Assembly (NCBI GenBank): GCA_009823395.1
Contig: CM020506.1
Span: 20,695,001-20,759,000, forward strand
Length of the DNA: 64,000 bases
Reading direction: 5' to 3'
Origin: Thamnaconus septentrionalis
Lineage: Eukaryota; Chordata; Actinopteri; Tetraodontiformes; Monacanthidae
In this document: in pieces, positions 23,489-38,468 of the stretch
How the letters are laid out: every line of letters begins with the position of its first letter
Numbering within the stretch: position 1 is the stretch's first letter
Notes under the pieces: generated by a model
Told to the model about the DNA's origin: nothing
Databases searched by the model: none
Seen by the model: the letters and a program-made list of their open reading frames with translations, nothing else
Translations under genes and position numbers: made by a program

Positions 23489-24904
23489 TTCTCTCTTTGA
23501 TGAGAGGCAGCGAAAGGCGGAAGTATGTTTTTATTCTTCGAGGTTCCACAGCAGCAAGAGTCAATGTTGTGGCAGTGCTGCCACCGTCCGGTGTTACCTT
23601 TCCAATTATTGTTCACCCCAGTTCGGAACTTTGCTTTGTTACTGCAGAACTTTAGGAACTGGAGCCATTTTGGCCCCCGAATAGTTGCGTTAACATGTCG
23701 GGTGTTTTTTTTTTCTGTTGTTGTGTATTACAAAAGAATTAATATCACTGAAAATGCTTCGAATCGACACAACAGTTGAAACTCATCCTTTCCCATCACT
23801 TCATGACCTGAGGGAACTTTCAGTCTGTCAACCTGCCGCCTTTTATAGACTCCTTGAACGCCATTCAAAGCCAATTCAATCTTGAATCTGACTGACATGT
23901 CAGTCTAACCGTTTCCAACATTGTCCGAGCTGGTCTGGACCTGACGCATCGACTCGTCATCACTTATCCTCATCTGGACCGCGTCGGGCTGGAGGCCGCT
24001 GTCCCGTGTGACCCGAGGTGAGACGTTGGTTGCACCACCACCATTATTCAGTGCTGACCCACACGAGCAGGCTGCGAAAGAGGAACTATGACCATTCCCC
24101 CAATAAGTCGATGCAATAGACTGAAAAGATGATTAAATATTTGTGTGATCACGACTGTTTAATGAAACTGTATTGTATTATTTGAAATGCTCTATGTGGG
24201 AATTGTTCCAGCAGCTCCAGTCTTCACCTGGCACACACGGGGCATCTGGGTGTTTGTGCTGCTGCTGGTGTTTCACAATGCATCCAGGAACACCCTGGGA
24301 TCATTTTTCAATGATGCAGCAATTTCACTTCCGTTTATGAGCTTCGTGGCGAACAAGCAGTGAGTCACACCATTATTATTAACTTGGAGCACACTCAGAA
24401 GAGGAGCTCCGAGAAGGAAGACAGCTACACATAGGTGGAGACTCTCCCAACAAAGCAGCAGGCCGAACACTCTTAATGTAGGGAGACTACAGCACTGAGC
24501 ATGTTAACTCTGCGCCAGAAGATTTTAAGAAGAAAGATTCCTGGAATCGGACCGTCTGTCAAAATGGCTGTTGGGAAATTCAGCACCGAGAACTGACGTC
24601 AGAATGTTTTGGGTGGGGACCATGAATAGGAAGGCGACATTTTCCAATATAGGGAGATTTAAAAAAAAAAAATCTATTTAGGAAGTTCAGCTCTGCAGAG
24701 TGGAGAACCCAACAAGTCAGTGAGTGCCTTCCATCCAAAGTCTAATAAACCAAATCTAAGAACCCGTCGAGTGAATATTGACCACCAGTTCATTCAAACT
24801 TCACTTCAGCTCACACCGCTGTAGTAATATACATGCATGAAACACAAAGTACATCATCTATGGTGAAAAACAGACGACACAGATCCATGCAAACCATGCT
24901 CCAC
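23489..24904. other. arpc4 promoter/5' UTR and spacer to rab7a 3' end
   Basis: Minus-strand sequence upstream of the arpc4 ATG holds its 5' UTR and promoter; the transcription start cannot be fixed. From about 23700 to 24904 I see no gene. A 65-codon minus-strand frame at 24273-24470 has a hydrophobic start but resembles nothing I know and has no supporting splice or codon evidence. Confidence 0.5.
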
Positions 24905-26032
24905 TATTTATATTATTCAAGAGTTTTATTATTTGACATCCCGATTTTCTTTTTCTTTGACAACATCATTGGCATCACACTGATTGCTTTTTTTTTCTAT
25001 AAGGAGAGAGAGAGAGAGTAATATCAGGGCGTCAACTCGGTTCTTAAAATGGAAAGAGTATTCATCCATTCCAGTTCGATCCACCAGGCCTTTACCATTT
25101 CACACACCAGAATGCACAACCTGTTAAAAATACTAAGTACTGAGCCAACCTGAGCTACAAGCAGAGAGAGAAAATTGAGAAGACACGACAGAAGACACGT
25201 GGATGCGTTGGTGACACATTGAAGTAGTTCCTACAGCGTCGGAGGACGTATAACAGAGCAATGCAACACAAACGGCAGAAATAGCAATAAATGTCATGTT
25301 AAATAAAAAGGCAAGTATTAATGTATTTATATTTATATATATATCGATCGATCCAGGTTTTGGCCTGTCACTGCACTTCCAGCTTCCACTTGACGTCACT
25401 TCTGCAGCGTCGGGCAGTTGAAGACCGTTTTTACAGACAAGCTTCAAGGGAAAACGCAGTACAATCACAAAAAAACAAAAAACAAAAAAAAGGTGTCTCA
25501 ACAGATTCGAAAGGATTCACTAGACTAGGAGGGTGAGAGGGGCGGGGGGTGGGGTGGGGGGGGTGAGAGGGCACAATCTGGAGCTCACCCTGGGCCGTGC
25601 GGCAGCGGGTGTCGCCCGAGAGCCGTTCGCCCCTCCACGACATTTAAAGGCAAAAGGAAAAAAAAAACAAACAAAAAAAACACGAAAGTGCAAAACAAGA
25701 CAAAACAACTATGTGTTTCAGATTGGCTTAAGACGCACCATCTGCCAATTAATATACATATATGTATTTATATATATATATATAAATGTATGCAGTTAAA
25801 GTTGGTTATTGGTCGACAGACAGGCGAAAACAAGGCGAAGCGACAACAGAAAGAGAAACCCGGGACGCCGACGAGACAGCCGAGGTCGTCCGACGTTACA
25901 GAGAATCAGCCGGTCCATCTGAGTTCCTGATTGCACTCCGAGCGTGGCTCCCTTCTCCCACTGACAGCGAGAGTCAGGGGCCGCAGCCAGAAAGGTGAAT
26001 GAGCGGGGTAGGAAGCCAGGGGCCAGGTGGGG

Positions 26033-26073
<41 letters not shown>

Positions 26074-26395
26074 AGGGGAGATGGGGGGTTGTCACTCTTG
26101 TCTTTTGTGATCCTCGAGCACTCGGATTTGTCGGTTTTCAATGACAGTACGCTAGTGAAATAATTTACGAGGTGGCGGCGGCGGTGGCGATAGTGAGGAG
26201 GCGGGGGGGCGGGGGTGGGGCACATCCATATGTAGCGTACTGAAAGGAGGGGGTGGGGCGGTGGATGGAATGAAGAGTGGTGTGAGAAGAGAGAGCGGAA
26301 GGGAAGTCCTCTCCCTGGGAGCGGCGTGCAGGTGACGCCGCCGCTGACAGGGCGTCCTCAGAAAGCCCAGACAGAAGATGGTCCAAGTTCCTCCT
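24905..26395 (-). other. rab7a: Probable rab7a 3' UTR
   Basis: On the minus strand a roughly 1.5-kb stretch follows the stop codon before the first clear poly(A) signal (AATAAA on minus, 24925-24930). It includes a (GT)n at 26034-26071, G-rich runs around 25530-25565 and a short TA run near 25770. Length fits mammalian RAB7A, which has a long 3' UTR. The boundary is inferred. Confidence 0.45.
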
Positions 26396-28468
<2,073 letters not shown>

Positions 28469-28481
28469 TCTTCTTCCTCCG
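28469..28481 (-). other. rab7a: rab7a 5' UTR segment of the first coding exon
   Basis: On the minus strand, acceptor ccctgcag is followed by 13 bases of leader and then the ATG at 28466-28468. So the rest of the leader lies in an upstream noncoding exon. Confidence 0.75.
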
Positions 28482-31400
28482 CTGCAGGGAGACAAACAGC
28501 GTTTAGTCGCGCGCTGGCAGGAAACCCCGACACTTTGACCGCTGCCCTGATCTCGTCAACTCCAGTCGCAGCCCGGCAAACAGTGGCGGCGGAGCTGGAG
28601 GACAATGCAAGCTACACACACAGTCAGAAAATACATTTAAATAAAGAGAGAAGCCTTTGGAAATCATTAGCCTGCGAGTGTGTAAGTAGTTCACCGGCAT
28701 GGGCCAATCAGGTCTGAATACCATTCATTCCTGTCATGTGCTCTCTAGGCTGTTGAGCAAATCACGAGGACCACATCACTCTATTTTTTTCCCCCTCTCC
28801 GCAGAACACGAGAGGTTAGAGTACAGGCTTGATGTATTCAAGCCTCAACCAAAAGGGGCAGAATTTTCTACCGAAGCACATAAAGCACATAGATCTCTCC
28901 GCGCAGACTCAGAACGATGAGGCGGCCGGCAGCCGCAATTCAGCTCACCTGGCTTTCAGAAAAAGACTTTGGCAGATTTTCGAGCGTAGCGAGCGGCCAA
29001 GATCACGCCCCGGATCCCAGATGGGTGCGTCTGCTGGCGACACCCTTTCAGGGAACCCTTGCAGTTGCTTTAAAAAAAATAGTTGAATGCCAACTGCCAT
29101 TAAACCCCAAACATAAACAATACAACTAAGCTACTGAGATCAAGGTGATTGCAAAAGACATTAAAGTCTTTTGCAAAAGAACACCTACAGGTCTTTCTTC
29201 TTCTGAGAAGTGTATCCGCACTCGGATCAAGGTTTTGCACCTCTGTCACTCTGTGTGTACAGGTGCGCCAGTTCCATTAAAGTTACGCCAGTGCTCTGGC
29301 AAAACAGACTAGAATTCTAGAATCAAGCCAATTCAGACCTGTCTGAAATATCCAACAATCTGCATCCATTCACAACTCTGTCCTATTCCCTCTCTCAACT
29401 CCTATTCCAAGAAAGTGTCATCACAAATGACCACAGAGACTCTGCCGCCACCCTCATCCTCAATCTGTTTTCCCTCGCGGCCCCTGGCAGCTTCCAACAC
29501 CGTTTTCCGGCACGGTGAATATGAAGACTTCGCCTGACAAACAAGAAAAACATTGCGTAACTGAGTTGAGGGCGCAGACTCAGAAAGAAGGCTGCATTCC
29601 AGACTTGAGGAGTTTATCTGCGGCCCTTGCCCACAGGAACATGGATAGAAATGTCTAAAATGAGCATTCGTTCCATGACAGGGTGCTTTACCTCATTTAA
29701 CGGTGAATAAGACGTCTTATCTACGCCAAGTTAATGCAAAAAGGCACAGCGCGACTTAAACCTCCTGTAGCAGTGCATGCTTTTCATTGGTTGGCTGGCA
29801 GGAAATACAACCAACGACACTGTTTTCGAGTTATACTGAATGATCTCTGGGAGGAAAGGGACACAATGTGTGGACTCCACAACATATTAGAGATGACTTG
29901 AAAATGCAGCACTGTTGGAAATATAGGAATTTGGTTCTTTATTTAGGGAAAACAGAAGTGACAAGTTCTGTGGCCAAGAATATAATTACATTACAGGGAT
30001 AGAAGGAGGGTGGGTAAAGCACTAGGGTTTGCGCATATTTACATGGTTTCTTATTTTTTTCCCCATTATAGCCATTGCTTAACTGTTTTTGTTATTTATA
30101 AACTGTAAAAACAAAAGTTCAATTTGGAAACGCAGTGGAAAACATGGAACTTTGAGGGCAAGTTGAGTTCAAGGACTACCTCCAAGACACTTCAGTGCCT
30201 GTTAGCAGCTGGAAAACCAAACCAGAGCAGCGCTTCAGCGAGCGGCAGACGGTGGAGCAGAAACCTGCTGACCACTCAAGCCTTCGCAGTCAGATCAGTC
30301 ACACAAGTGCAGTGCAGAACTCTGGGATCCTGAACCTCTGAGAAGCAGCACTGTTTTCGACAACCACTGGTCCACCCAGGCCATCAGCTCCGACGACGGG
30401 CCTTAATCAGAACCATGTGAGGTCTCTTCACTCTGTACGGTCAAAATGAGCTTTTCCAATGTCAACAGGACACAAAAAATAAGACACTTCAAGACCAACA
30501 GACCGGAAATTTCAACGTATAATCACAAGAGAAGCCTCTTCTGAGACACAAAGCAGTCTGCAGAAGTTCCTCATTAAGCAGCTGTATTTCATTTGCGTAA
30601 CCAAAGTTATGAGTTGCACCCAGATGAGGGCCACTGTCTGTTAAAATGACGTACAGCCCCTTACCCCTCATGTTAGAACAAGAAAGATTTAACACGTGTA
30701 TTTATTTTCCATGGTTTGTCGAACCATCCCTTTGCAGAATTTCTGGAATGGATGATTGACCAGTAGCTGCACTGAAGCTACAAAGGAAGGGATCAACAAA
30801 TGATACTGAGAATGATAATTTCCAAACTGAGTCTTGGATGTTGAAATAGCACATAGCACCCAGACTACATAACAAACATAAAAATCACTGACATAAGTTA
30901 CTGGAAGTCAATAGTCCCCTCTAACATGTATAGCACATGCACACCCACACATTTTGTTTTTTAAACAAACAAACACAGATTTGGAAGACGGGGTTTAAAT
31001 ATTCCTGAATTCTCAAAACTCATCTCAAATGGACTGGCTATGTATGATTCAGAGGAACCGCTCAAATGTGAATCCTGCTTTGTCAGGCTTAGTAAAGACA
31101 CCCGAGTTGACTAAAATACGACAATGAAGTCCTAAAAAGCAGCAGGGTAGGCAAAAAGTGTTCGATTGTGTTTCTAAATTGTGATGCATTTAATTGGGTG
31201 GGGGGTGGGTAGGCCATCTTGCATGGGCTTACATAAGAATTCTAAGCTAAAGAAAGGAACAGGTTTGATTCTCAGGTATAGCTAGCTACAAACTGACAAA
31301 TTAGGACTACGGTAATCAATTTCTGTTTTTTATTTTTAGATTTATATATTATTTCCTTTCCGCTTACACTTCAGCCCAGGAAACTTCCTGGAATTGGTGC

Positions 31401-32063
31401 TGTAGCCACACCAAAAACCTTGTGATAATCTACCTTCGTGACCTGTGAGTCACTAAAGCGAAACAAAAAGTATTCCACAGACGCATAACACCACATCTGC
31501 CTAGCAACACGGGATTTTTTAGTTTTTACCCATCCCAGTGGATGACAAGAGAGTGGGATGGGTCAAAAATAATTAGCCAATTAGCCATGTCAAGCACGAA
31601 GACATGTTTAAGCACGAAATACATGTTTAAGCACGGAGGGGGAAAATACATGGGACGGTACCTGTCCGCGACAACTAAATCCGCGACGCCGAATGTGTGT
31701 TGGATGATGAGGAGATGACGTTATAAAAAGACACCTCGACATTTTTCTAGTATGGTCGAGGCACTGATCGTTCCCTGCATAAAGTGTGCCCCCCTCTCTG
31801 CACATTAATATCCGGGGACTACACAGACATTTTTAAACAAGGATAGCTCATCTATCAAGTGTTTTTCACACTTCATCTCTCAGGTTATGCGTCCCTATCA
31901 GTATGGAGTCAGAGGAGCCACAGGCCGGCCTTGTTTTTTTCTACCGACCAGTTTTTCCAAAAACATTGCACCACCATTTACTAGCCCCGATAGGGTTCCA
32001 CAGCAATTGATGAGTAAGCAAATATGATGTAAGCAAACACACTGTTGCTAATAAAATACTTAC
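28482..32063 (-). other. rab7a: rab7a first intron
   Basis: A 3.6-kb intron of ordinary AT-rich sequence. Features noted are a 10-bp inverted repeat (31528-31537 with 31554-31563) and about three diverged tandem copies of an 18-bp unit containing CATGTTTAAGCACG at 31586-31640. I see no coding exon. Open frames near 28503-29129 have no family resemblance. Confidence 0.55.
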
Positions 32064-32480
32064 TTTGTACTTGAAACAACCAGGAGGAGCGACTTCTTTG
32101 CCAAAAAGCTACCCGGCTACGAGCTTAAATCGCTATTAATTTTGGGGAAAGTTAGCGTCAGAAGCTAACCAGGCGTTACGTTAGCAGGCTAGCTAGCTCA
32201 CTGGCACTCAACTCAACTGGCGAGCGTTAATGTGGCAATTCCGTCCCTCAGTTGTCTTACAAAATGTGGACCCCAGCCCGCAAAGGCGTACAAAACATTT
32301 GTTGTAAAACGACGAGGCAGGCTATCCACAAGCGGTGAGATAATTTGGCACTTGGCTGGTAGATTTGTCTGCCAGCGAGCTAACTCCCTGCTACCCCGAG
32401 CCTCTCCGTTCCCCTTTTCACTTCCTTCTCCAAAACAACTTGTGCGTGATATGTCAGACGCAAATATCCCATAATTCCAG
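32064..32480 (-). promoter_or_regulatory. rab7a: Candidate rab7a noncoding first exon and promoter
   Basis: A minus-strand donor (AAA followed by gtaagt) sits at 32063/32064, and the sequence upstream of it is less AT-rich than the intron. This fits the noncoding first exon known for vertebrate Rab7a. The transcription start is not fixed; the exon probably covers about 32064-32170 with the promoter beyond it. Confidence 0.45.
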
Positions 32481-34096
32481 CCCCTTTGAATGACGCAGTA
32501 TCTTAATATTAATGGCGGAGACAAAATTGTGAATCTTATCCTTGGTTGAATTCTCTGACGCGTAAATATATAGTGGTTAGTCTTAATTACACAATGTATT
32601 CAACGTTTAAACGTTTTAAATCATATTTATTTCCATTTTAGTCTGCTGTAAATTTGAAAATGTATTTGCTGTCAGTGGCAGCTTGCTCATTTTGAAAGCT
32701 GCAAGGCGCCGGAAATCCGAGTTGAAATTTAGCGACATATATATATATGTGTGTACGTGTTTCTATCATTACGATGACGTGTTAAACTTGTATGTCGTTA
32801 ATTGTAACGATGTAAAAGATTTAGTACCGCTAGAGGGCAGTGTCAACGTGTTCTCCTGAATTTTCGTCGTCTTTTCTAGTCACCAAAAATTTGAAGCCTC
32901 GTAGATCAATATCCCGGAGCAAATATAGGCTACAAAACGACCTAGTTTTTTCCCCCCCCCCCCCCCAGTTTATTCCTTTATTCAGGTTTTTTTTTTTTTT
33001 TAGACACAATAACATTTAAAAAAATATGATACACTAGCCATTTTTAGTAAAGGTAATAAACCACTTAATGCACCCTTACCCCATTATACCTCAAGATTAC
33101 TACATCATTTTTTCATTTTGTAAAAATTTACAACTTTCTCACTTTGCAACCCTGCAAAAGTGTGCGTCTGTGTTTGTGCTCCTTATTAGCGGGAGTGTGG
33201 CTCTGCAGGAACCTGATGGCTGGTGTTTATAGAGGAATTCCTTCCTTCGTGCGCCCATTGAATGGAAGGTCTTTATGGCCTCCTCGGAACTCAGTTTGTC
33301 AACACAAACAATGTAGCACAAAAGGATGTGAGTGACAAAACGACTCACAGGAGGGAAGCAACCACATACCTGAAGTGTCTGCCACACATTTTATCTCTTG
33401 AAGCACTGCTGTGTATGCACGTTAGTGAATAAGGAAAGAAGTATGTGTGTGCATCTGTTTAAATTGTGCAGTAAATGTTACACAAACTGATGTAATAGCA
33501 AGTTATAAAGATCCACATCACGCGGGCAGGTCTAGAGCTCATTTACAGAATTAAAATGGTCAATTAACCTGAAAGACAAGTTTATTGGTGTATAAATTCA
33601 CAGGGTGTGTGTGTGTGTCTCTGTGTGTGCGTACGCGCGCGTGTGTGTGTGTGTGTGGTTAAACATGAGGCTCTGTGTGTGGCTGTGTGGGAGTCTGGGA
33701 GAGAGAGAGAGAGAATGGGATGAGTTCAGGAGATGGACAGATTGTGTGTGTGAGGGGGTGGGTGCATTAGTCCGTGTCAGACAGCAAAGAGTGCCACAGT
33801 TATCTAGGAATCTGAGCCAAACCAACCTCAGGAACAGAGAGACAGCAGGAGAATGAGGAGGACAAGGAGTGAGGTGAACTGAAAGAGAGGACTAGCAGGG
33901 AGAGAAAAGGATGAAAGAAGCACAAAAAACAGGCAGCAAGACAGACAAGGACCGAAATAGAATTATTTAGAGGGGGGGGAGACGGGATTGCACCTCCTGC
34001 CTAGGGAGGCACCAGTTAGTGGTAGTGAAGGTGGACCTCAGAGAGAGTTCAGAAGAAAGGTCAGCTCACAGTTTGCATCCTTCTATCAGTTTTTCC
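32481..34096. other. Spacer between rab7a promoter and the fibrinogen-domain gene
   Basis: No gene seen. Contents are a short TA run at 32740, a C run with a T run at 32953-33001, a (GT)n with GC-rich interruptions at 33604-33657, a GA run near 33700, and purine-rich sequence up to the ATG at 34097. The 5' UTR of the downstream gene must start somewhere in the last few hundred bases. Confidence 0.55.
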
Positions 34097-37000
34097 ATGA
34101 TTCCACTCGGCTCCCTGGGTTTGCTCCCTCTGTTGTCTCTGTACGTCGGAGCGCTGCTGTCGTCAAATGCAACTTTGGCCTGCACGTACCCGCCGTGCGC
34201 GGACAGCCTGGTGGCTGCGCCCATGCAGCCGGGCTCGGGCGCGGGAGCGGCCACCAGGACCTGCGAGATTCAACCGGGGACGTCGACTTGCAGGACGGGA
34301 GTCGCACTTCGAGCCGTTTCAGACGTCCCCCGTAAGGTGGAGCATAGACGCAATTTCCCCCAAGTTCAGCCAAGGGTGAGCATTTTGACTAATGCCCTTC
34401 TCGTTTCAATCATCTGCGGGATTCTATTTGTACTCGCTCAAAGCCGGCCGCTTTTGAAAGCCCTTTTATTTTCGGACGCGTGCTCCCAGGAGCCCAAGTG
34501 CAACTTCTTGTCTGCAAACCAGGCCCCGCAGGTCCCATCTCGAGGGACAGTGGGGCACATTAAACTTGGCACCACCTGACATTCACAGAGCAAAGACAGT
34601 GAGCAATCGCAGAAGATAAAATTAGGTCGGCTTTGGATGCGTCCTCGTCATACGGCGGCAGTGAGGTCATGCTGCGACAGGTGTGCGAGGGCTTGTGGTA
34701 ACCAGTGACTGACTTAGGCTGCGTGGTGGGCACAGGGCATCCCCCTCGGGGACCTGTTCCGTGCGTTTGAATGGCCCCCCGCGTCTTTCAGCGAGAGCAG
34801 CGAGAGGAGCGAAACTGAGGGCCTTCATATAGAATAGAATAGAATAGAATAGAATAGAATAGAATAGAATACATCTTTATTGTCCACCAAGGAGGAAAGT
34901 TGTCTTTGGCTCACCAACGCAGGAGCCAGCTAGAAAGACAAGGACAGCAGTAAAAATACAAACAGCATAAGAGATAAAATACAGAATAAGTTCAGAGGAA
35001 AATACAGTGAAAACAGAAGGTTGGTCTGTGGTCCGGTCACTGATGTTGAGTTAAGAATGCTAATGGCATTTGGAATAAAATACTTTTTGAAGGCTCCTCC
35101 CAGACTTCATGTGCTCAAACTGACTAGACAAGAGGGTGAGAACTGTCGGCCAGGATGTTCCTCTCCGTCCTCTTAGTGTAGGTGTGATTATCTACACTGA
35201 CATTTAGGGTTTGCTTGCGATCGCCACAATCTTATTTAATTACTTTCATCACTTAACTTAGGTGACCAAACCAAGCAGATGGAACGTTAAAACACTCTCA
35301 ATGAGTGTCCGTTGTGTTTGAATTGCCCCGTGTCTCTACAGCGAGAAGACTGAGTGAAACTCCAGGGCCCTCCGTGTGACACGAGCGTGTTCTCCTGTTT
35401 TTGCAGAACGCCGGCGTCAGAGAGCGTCTGGTCCAGCTGCAGCGTTGCGTGCACTCTCTCCAGGAAACGGGTGGCCCCTGGAGCCGCGGCGGCCAGGAGA
35501 GCAGCTCCCTGGGGGCCATCCTGGCTCTGATGGCGGCCGTGCTGACCGAGTGTGACCTCCACTGTCACAGCCAGGCCCTGGGAGCGATGGCCAAGCGACT
35601 GCGTGAGTTGGAGAGCACGGAAAGCAGTCACCTGCGCGGAAGGCACAGGCAAACGTGCAAAAAAACCCGCACGCACGCGCGCGCACGCACAAATGCCACT
35701 GCTCTCACTCCCCCGCACATAGTAAACAAAACCTCAATGAGTCTGGCTAAGTGTTGGTCATAGGTGAGTGCATAGGAATTCAACTGAGGCGCTCGATGGG
35801 AGAGAGAAAAAAAAACCGTGTACAAACACAGAAACACTGTGAGGAAGCTTGAAAGGTGGCGTTTTGTGCGAGATTCACCCTAGCGATGAACGACAGTACT
35901 CGCGTTCCGTGAAATACATGCGACTCTCCACAAATAAGAATTGTTCGATTAGATAAGAAATCGATTGCTCTCCTCTTCAGAAAGCCGCGTGCTAAAACAT
36001 TTAGGTCTGGAGATCAGCCCTTTGTGATGTCACAAAGGACACAGACATCCAACTCACCGCCGCTTTCTTTATGTAACGTTCCAAACAAGTGGAACAATGC
36101 ATCAGTTTAAATCACCAACCTAAAACTGTGTGGGCTCTGGACACCTGTAGATTATTTTTGGTTAATTATTCGTTCAAGGCCCCTCCGCTGGAATTCAGGA
36201 CAAAAAAAAGGGTCTGAATCCAGATGCAGTAATGTACACTGAAAGGTCCAGTGTGTAAAATTCTCAAGGAAGCCCACCTGACAGTGCGTTTGGTATTTAG
36301 GGCACCGTCAGGCAGGCTTTCTTCAAAAATGGAGGCGTCAATGGCAGCTAATTGGGAGCAAGACCCTTCTTACTCTATGTATATTATTATGAGAACCATA
36401 GATAGGAAAACCAAATCACTTTCATTGTACTGCAAGTATAGACTTTCATTAATGTATTCACGGGCAGTATGTTCAGCTTTTACCAATATAAAAATCATAA
36501 ATCAAGTTCAATTTTACACACTGGACCTTTAAAGAGATTTAATCTGAACTGGAGTGACCCCATGTGTCGCATGAAATGTGTTGGCAGCCACGAGAATTCC
36601 GTCGCTGCCAACACTGGCGATTGAACGATGTGCCTGCTTTGACAGAGAGCGCTGCCGTGGGGCGAGAGGGCGAGAGAGACCTGCTGCTTTTCCTGAAGAG
36701 CATCACACAGCATCCACCCACGGGTAGGGCCGCTAAGTCCCGCCACGGCACGCTGCTGTTGACCTAATCTAAAAATTCAACTCTGCATTGCTCCTAGTGG
36801 CCCCCTTGGAGAGGTTGCATCCTCAGGACTGCGCAGAGATTTACAAGCTGGGCATCAAAGAGAGTGGAATCTACACCATCCAGCCCGACCTGCACCGGCC
36901 GGCACTGGAGGTATTTTCGCGTCCACCGCAGTCGTAAAACCAAACGAACAGACGACCCCTTTTTCGAGCATGAACCGCGATATCTATGGGACTTGAAAAT

Positions 37001-38468
37001 CTGGGCCGCGTATCGGTGTCTTTGATTTGGCTCAGGCTAAATGTGACATGGAGACGGCGGGCGGCGGCTGGACGGTGGTCCAGACGCGGCAGGACGGCTC
37101 GCTGGACTTCAACGGGACATGGCAGGAATACCGCGAGGGCTTTGGCAGTCCGAAGGGAGAGCACTGGCTGGGGAACGCGGCGCTGCATGCCCTCACCGCC
37201 GCCGGCCAGCACCAGCTCCGTGTCGAGCTGGAGGACTGGCACCAGCAGAGGCGCCAGGCCACTTACAGCAACTTCAAAGTGGGCTCAGAGGCGCAAAGGT
37301 GAAATAATAGATGCTTAAAGGTCCAGCGTGTAAACATTTTTAAGGAAGCCTGCCTGACAGTGTGTTTCGTATTTAGTTTACTGTCAAGTGGGCTTCCTTC
37401 AAAAATGCTGGTGCAAGATGGCAGCCAACTAGGAGCAAGACCCTTGATCTCTGTATGTTCTTATGAGGACCTTCTAAGAGAAGAAAAACCACATCACTTT
37501 TATTGCACTGCAATCATAAATCAAGCCAAATTTTACACACTGGACCTTTTAATAACAAAGCTTTTGAAAGACAATCTTCATCAGTATGATTGAACAGTAT
37601 GTATGAACAGTATCATCAGTATTTGTCTTCGAAGAAAACACCATAAGGCCGGAGTGTTTAGTAAGAGTGCTTGAAAATATTTTCACAGAACATAGTTTTT
37701 GAGTGTAAACAAAAAGGCAGGAGTCATATCTTGTTGCTAGTATTTCTCAACTCCCACTGTTGCATGCAGGTATGTACCGCAGCAATTTCCTCAACTGATT
37801 GGCTTGAGTCAACATATACATTGGCTTGATCTGGGAAAAAAGTGCTTTTTGAAAATAAAACGCGCCTCTCTTCCTCTTCAATTGCAGATTAGCTCAAATC
37901 AAGTTTAGTTTTTTCTTTTTAAGGTGAACTGCGGTGTCATGAATCACTCAGAAACTGTTGAAAGCTAAAACATTAAGTTTCATATTTTGCCCTTAAAAAG
38001 GAAAAACTAAACTGGAATGTATTCAGGACATAATGCATTTCCACGACCTACATTAGCTGAAATGCTGCAAGGTTCATCCTCTGTTACTTTCGGGGCCCAA
38101 CGAACCAAAATGCTTGATGTTGTAGGTACCGGCTGACAGCGCGGGAATACTCCGGCGACGCGGGCAACGCTCTGAGCTACAGCAAGCGCTACAACCACGA
38201 CGGCAGGTCCTTCAGCACCGCCGACCGAGACCACGACCGCTACTCCGGCGGCAACTGTGGCCAGTACTACGGCGCAGGCTGGTGGTTTGACGCCTGCCTG
38301 GCGGCCAACCTGAACGGCCGGTATTACCACGGGCGCTACAGCGGCGTGACAGACGGCATTTACTGGGGGACGTGGTACATCCTGACCGATGGTCGCACTG
38401 GAGAGCGCTACTCCTTCAAAAGGGTGGAGATGAAAACGAGACCCAGGAACTTTTTAGAGACCCCCTGA
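34097..38468 (+). CDS. Secreted fibrinogen-C-domain protein (angiopoietin-like / fibroleukin-like), 6 coding exons
   Basis: Exons: 34097-34375, 35407-35602, 36646-36723, 36798-36910, 37036-37298, 38126-38468, all GT/AG and in frame, giving 423 aa. The start at 34097 is preferred over the in-frame ATG at 34019 because it opens a signal peptide (MIPLGSLGLLPLLSLYVGALL). Residues 30-185 are poorly conserved, with Cys-rich and helical stretches and no strong coiled coil. From about residue 196 a complete fibrinogen C-terminal domain follows: DCAEIYKLG, GGGWTVVQTRQDGS, W.EYREGFG, GEHWLGN, a calcium-site-like DRDHDRYSGGNC, GWWFDACLAANLNG and a C-terminal MKTRP. Four domain cysteines are present. Such proteins are secreted ligands or lectin-like factors. 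I cannot assign a named orthologue; angiopoietin-like, FGL1/FGL2-like and fish-specific members all remain possible. Confidence 0.88.
34828..35215 (-). mobile_element. LINE-type 3' end with AGAAT repeat (intron of the fibrinogen-domain gene)
   Basis: Nine or so AGAAT units (34828-34871) lead into ACATCTTTATTGTCCACCAA and sequence typical of antisense fish LINE 3' ends (for example GGAATAAAATACTTTTTGAA). The orientation is opposite to the host gene. The family name is not certain. Confidence 0.55.
36240..36533 (+). mobile_element. Inverted-repeat element, copy 3 (intron of the fibrinogen-domain gene)
   Basis: Ends GAAAGGTCCAGTGTGTAAAA and TTTTACACACTGGACCTTTA are inverted copies over about 18 bp. 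The interior again carries AAGGAAGCC.ACCTGAC, CAAAAATGGAGG and GAGCAAGACCCTTC. This is the cleanest copy. Confidence 0.85.
37315..37552 (+). mobile_element. Inverted-repeat element, copy 4 (intron of the fibrinogen-domain gene)
   Basis: Ends TTAAAGGTCCAGCGTGTAA and TTTTACACACTGGACCTTTT. The interior resembles copy 3 but lacks part of its right half. It lies 16 bp downstream of the donor of exon 37036-37298. Confidence 0.85.

Noticed and set aside
24273..24470. Small minus-strand protein with a hydrophobic start
   Set aside because: No family resemblance, no splicing evidence and no conserved context; probably chance.
34019..34096. In-frame upstream ATG at 34019 for the fibrinogen-domain protein
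   Set aside because: It would place 26 charged residues before a clear signal peptide; the ATG at 34097 starts the hydrophobic leader directly.
34376..34579. Extension of the fibrinogen-domain gene's first exon past 34375
   Set aside because: The longer frame is intron read-through. The donor CCAAGG then gtgagc at 34375 keeps phase with the next exon at 35407.
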